Of a stretch of DNA of 64,000 bases, positions 60,588-64,000 are shown in pieces (the first letter of the stretch is position 1; the number at the start of each line of letters is the position of its first letter). The notes beneath the pieces are model-generated. The model was not told the DNA's origin and made no database searches. It saw only the letters and a program-made list of their open reading frames with translations. The position numbers were made by a program, and so were the translations under genes. Source of the DNA: Symsagittifera roscoffensis (lineage: Eukaryota; Xenacoelomorpha; Acoela; Convolutidae). The DNA lies in NCBI RefSeq assembly GCF_963678635.1, contig NW_026970960.1, forward strand, positions 144,220 to 208,219. The letters are read 5' to 3'.

Positions 60588-63500
60588 AAAGGGAGATGGA
60601 GGTTCCCACCAACTCGACAACGGAAGAAGACTTCAAGCCTCAGAGGACAAAGATGAAATGAGGTCCGACGAGCGGGCAGACGTGGGAAGTAGACGTTGGC
60701 CAAGAATGGGTCTCAAATGAACACGAGGCCACTGGGAAGCACGTAACTAGCGATCCTCTTGAGAAGAATAAAACGAAGAACACCTCCCGGCCGTGGTGGG
60801 TGGCCCTGGAAACATTGAAGGAACTGGAAGACTGCCTAAAAAAACTCGACAGTGGAGATTCACGCAAGCGATGCAACTGGGCTACCCAGCAAAAGGCTGA
60901 GATTAACAAATTAGAATTGGGGAGCCATCTGAGGAGAACTTGGCAGAACTTGTTGAGGGATCATTTTAAAGAAGCGATGAGGACATGCTCATCGGCGTCG
61001 CCATTGATGGCAAATCCCTTTGTTAGAACAATAGGACAATTGATGTTCGCGTGGAGCCTGGTGGGAATAGAATTAGAAACGCTGACCTCGCTCGACAAGT
61101 TGAAGTTGGGTGGAAAAAGTCTAGAAATATATCAGACATTGATGCAACACGTTGCTAGGGATAATTCAGGCTTGAGCCTGGCAAGGAGGAGAGACGCTAC
61201 TTGTTTCTTGAGGTGGATAATGTCGGTGATGACTGACAGCACCATCCTAGCATGTCAACAAAGAGCAATCAGGAGTAAAGCAGTGGAACGGAGAGTCTCA
61301 GCAGTCATCTTGAATGTATACCAGAGTACTGGGATAGAAAAGGAGGATGGTTCCAGACAGTCTCTAGAGAGCCACAGGAAGTTAGACGAGATACGGAGGT
61401 TCTACAACAAGAAATTTAATGAGAGACACGACGTGCACCGTAACTTGGCCACATCAGGAGAATACTTGAAACCCAATAAGAAGGGAGAATACCAGTATGT
61501 GTCTGGATTGATGGGGATGGCGTACAACCCTTTCCTGGACTCGGAAGCCGGAGGCGCTCACAGAAACTACGAAATGGCAGAGCTAATAAATTTTTTGACG
61601 GAGAAGATAGTGGAGATAGATACTGTAGAGAGAGAGAGACCGAGCTTGGGCTTGATTCTCGAGAAAACACCAGAGAGGTGATTAGTGTACCGCGCTCAAG
61701 TAAAAGAGTTCAGCTGAAGATGGGTAACGGGAATGGCATGTTGGTCACGAATCTGGGAGTGGTGTGGAAATTGCTGAGGCCCTCCTGGTGTCCACATCCC
61801 CATGCGAGCCTGATCGAGGAAGTCACGGAACGAGTGAGATTAGCACCGGCGGAGGACGAAGATCTGGCGACATTGAGTATAGTGCACAAACTGGTCTTGC
61901 CTCAGGCGAAGGAGTCAAGCGAAGCGACGAGTAAACTAGGGTCGGTGAAGAAAATGGAGCCGGGCAGTTGTCTTGACTCGACGTGTGGAAATGGCGAGCA
62001 CACCTGTGATGGACGGTCATGCGTTAGGATACAGTCCTTCCAAAAAGAAGATCTAGTCACCTGGTTTGAAGACATCACCGAGAGGGAGAAGAGTGAAATA
62101 CATACGAGTAAACTAGGGTCGGTGAAGAAAATGGAGCCGGGCAGTTGTCTTGACTCGACGTGTGGAAATGGCGAGCACACCTGTGATGGACGGTCATGCG
62201 TTAGGATACAGTCCTTCCAAAAAGAAGATCTAGTCACCTGGTTTGAAGACATCACCGAGAGGGAGAAGAGTGAAATACATATAGTGGCTGAGGGTTACGC
62301 GAGTACCACGGTGAACATAGCAACACCTCTGGGATTCTTCTCGAGAATGTGCAGTCTCCAGTCACTGGAGAGGCTAGAGTCAGAACACCACTTGGTGACC
62401 GCGTTGAGTGTGGAGTCATGGCCCGGGGTGTTGCAGGTAACCCAGAAACACATCAAGAGCTGGAAGGTTGGACTGGAAGCGGAAATGGGACTTCCCATGA
62501 GCGAAGCCTATGGTCTGCCTCTAAATGCGAAGTCCTTAGTGGGGTCAGTGATGGCCAACCTATGCGGCAGCCACTATCCATTGGCGATGGTGGAGGTATC
62601 CAGCCAAAGGGTATTAATAGACAAGGCCTTCTCAGTGCCCAAGTGTGTATGACTGGCTCGGATGTCGCATCACTCACACAGGTTGTTGAGGAAAATCCGA
62701 GGGACAGTGCCGAGAGAACAGAGGGATGACTTGAGTGTAACCTAGGGGGAAGAACTTTTGGGTTTGGAAAGTGAAAACACAAGTGACCATGAGAAACAAA
62801 ATGTGATGGGGAAACCTATGGGTGGTGCTCCAAACATGGAGGAGAACGACGCGATACACGAAAAGATGATGGAACTTGAACCTCTCCTAGAAGCCTCGGG
62901 AGAGCGCAACCTTAGGAGTATTGACCTCACCCATGGGGAATGTCCATACCACTGTCTGGCACAAACAGTGTGGTACCCGGATCACGCAAACCTCTGCCTG
63001 ATCTGTGATGTGGAAGAAATTCGGTCGTTAGGACTGCCCGATCATCAGCAGAAGGTGACCATCTTGGTGGTGAGCACGATGCTGGCTCTACGATGAATTG
63101 AAGAAAATGGAACGAAGTATCGGGAGTCGAAGACGCCCACGGCGGAGTCGATATACGCGATAGATTATAGCAGGAGACTTGAGTTGTTTGAGACTGCATG
63201 CAAGGTATTCGCCATACCAATGGAAGTCAGACACGTATGGAGCCGCATAAGGTTCTTTCCTTGGTTTCGAGCGACGTTGACATCCTGGTTATACATGGTA
63301 GCGAAAGATCACATGAGGAAATATCAAAAGGAATATCGACAGTTCCAGACCGAGATAGGACCGGATGCTTTCAAGAGACATCTGCTGACCCATCGAAATG
63401 CGATCACGACAGGGTGGAAGAGAGTTGGTAGGGTGTCAAGAAACAATACCAAGGCGAGAGAGTCAATACTGGAGGAAGACTTGGCGAAGAACGTGAGCCT

Positions 63501-63726
63501 GAGTCTGCACAATTCCTTCTGTGTGAACCGAGAGGCGAGGATGAAGAGTTTACCCAACCAAGCAAAGAGATTGCAGGAGCAAAGGGAATGGATGCGGTCC
63601 TATGAACAGCTGAAAGCCTGGGAAGAGATCGTGATTAGCTCCGATGATGAAGAGGCACTGTTGAAGCAGATTATGGTGTCAAATACGTCTGTGTCTGTTA
63701 CCTCGAAGGCGAAGAACGCGAGATGA
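60588..63726 (+). CDS. Element C accessory block, third part (Cys-rich, SIM-like tail; fossil)
   Basis: Homologous to A 3466-6250. It contains the C-X4-C-X6-C-X4-C cluster (first at about 61966-62026), the second Cys/His stretch near 62936-62998 and the C-terminal IVISSDDEEA motif at about 63628-63657. Broken. Differences from A in the last 200 codons are mainly silent. Confidence 0.78.
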
Positions 63727-64000
63727 GCAGGTGGCTCAATGGGAAATTCTAGAGTCTTGAGTCTTGAGAGGGAAGGAAAGGGCTCGAGGGTGAACTTGGA
63801 TGAATTCTGGGTTCACGAAAAAGAAATTTTAACAAATGAGATATTGTTATTAATATGTTATATCTATTATATAAATCAAAATGCTGCATGACAATTTCCT
63901 GATTGAATAGGACAAAAGAAATTTTAAATTACTAGCATGAAAAGCAAAATTTCAATGGTGCAGGTGTGTGCAGATCTTGATTGCTGTTTAGCGATAGTGT
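63727..64000 (+). other. Element C 3' noncoding region
   Basis: Matches A 3207-3465. 63868-63929 is identical over 62 bases to A 3273-3334 (inverted in this window), and the last 43 bases differ from A by one. The window ends before the expected 3' LTR. Confidence 0.75.

Larger units (their letters stand above)
45845..64000 (+). mobile_element. Element C: 5'-incomplete, broken relative of giant element A
   Basis: Collinear with element A from inside gag to the 3' noncoding region, roughly 80-85% similar in protein by eye. No 5' LTR or leader is present. By comparison with A the 3' LTR should begin about 170 bases beyond the window. It is broken, with around fifteen breaks, and contains short internal tandem duplications. 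It is therefore an older fossil than A, although parts of the pol and accessory regions remain long and open. It reads away from Hsp60. Confidence 0.92.

Overview
This is nuclear DNA of a metazoan, probably an invertebrate. The species cannot be named from the window. The evidence is a complete, intron-rich mitochondrial chaperonin gene (Hsp60/HSPD1, eight coding exons, 28150-44400, 574 residues) with repeat-filled introns, set between very large LTR retrotransposons and near a LINE, MITE-like and SINE-like repeats.

Layout. 1-1863: leader of an LTR element (B, minus strand) that runs off the left edge. Its 5' LTR (1864-2130 plus 25907-26503) is split by element A. 2131-25906: element A, a giant (~23.8 kb) Ty3/Gypsy-type LTR retrotransposon on the minus strand. 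It has 904-905 bp LTRs that differ by only about 1%, so it is young; it looks nearly whole with a few breaks. Its order is 5' LTR, primer-binding-site candidate, 2.5 kb repeat-rich leader, gag, protease, pol (RT, RNase H, integrase, macro-like C-terminus), a spacer with a splice-acceptor-like site, an ~8.9 kb accessory coding block, conserved 3' noncoding DNA, 3' LTR. 26678-27604: a solo LTR of family B facing the other way, so the two B LTRs form a large imperfect palindrome. 27971-28089: the tail of a third, diverged B-type LTR, ending 60 bp before the Hsp60 start codon. 28150-44400: Hsp60. Intron 2 holds a ~4.2 kb LINE with 20 bp target-site duplications, inserted into a degenerate tandem array; other introns hold a TA-flanked MITE, a dispersed ~400-500 bp repeat family and tRNA-Leu-like SINE pieces. 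45845-64000: element C, a 5'-incomplete and heavily broken relative of A on the plus strand; its 3' LTR should lie just beyond the window.

How it fits together. Hsp60 is the only host gene supported. It sits between two related giant elements that read away from it, and its proximal upstream DNA is LTR-derived. The most unusual content is the accessory block of A and C: it carries two SGNH-hydrolase-like domains, a coiled-coil N-terminal region, a cysteine-rich module and a C-terminal SUMO-interaction-like motif. Pol ends in a macro-domain-like module. A conserved acceptor-like site and a triplicated motif before the block suggest a spliced subgenomic RNA. A 62 bp block of 3' noncoding DNA is identical in A and C although their coding regions have diverged. 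All domain calls rest on motif reading by eye; no database search was possible.
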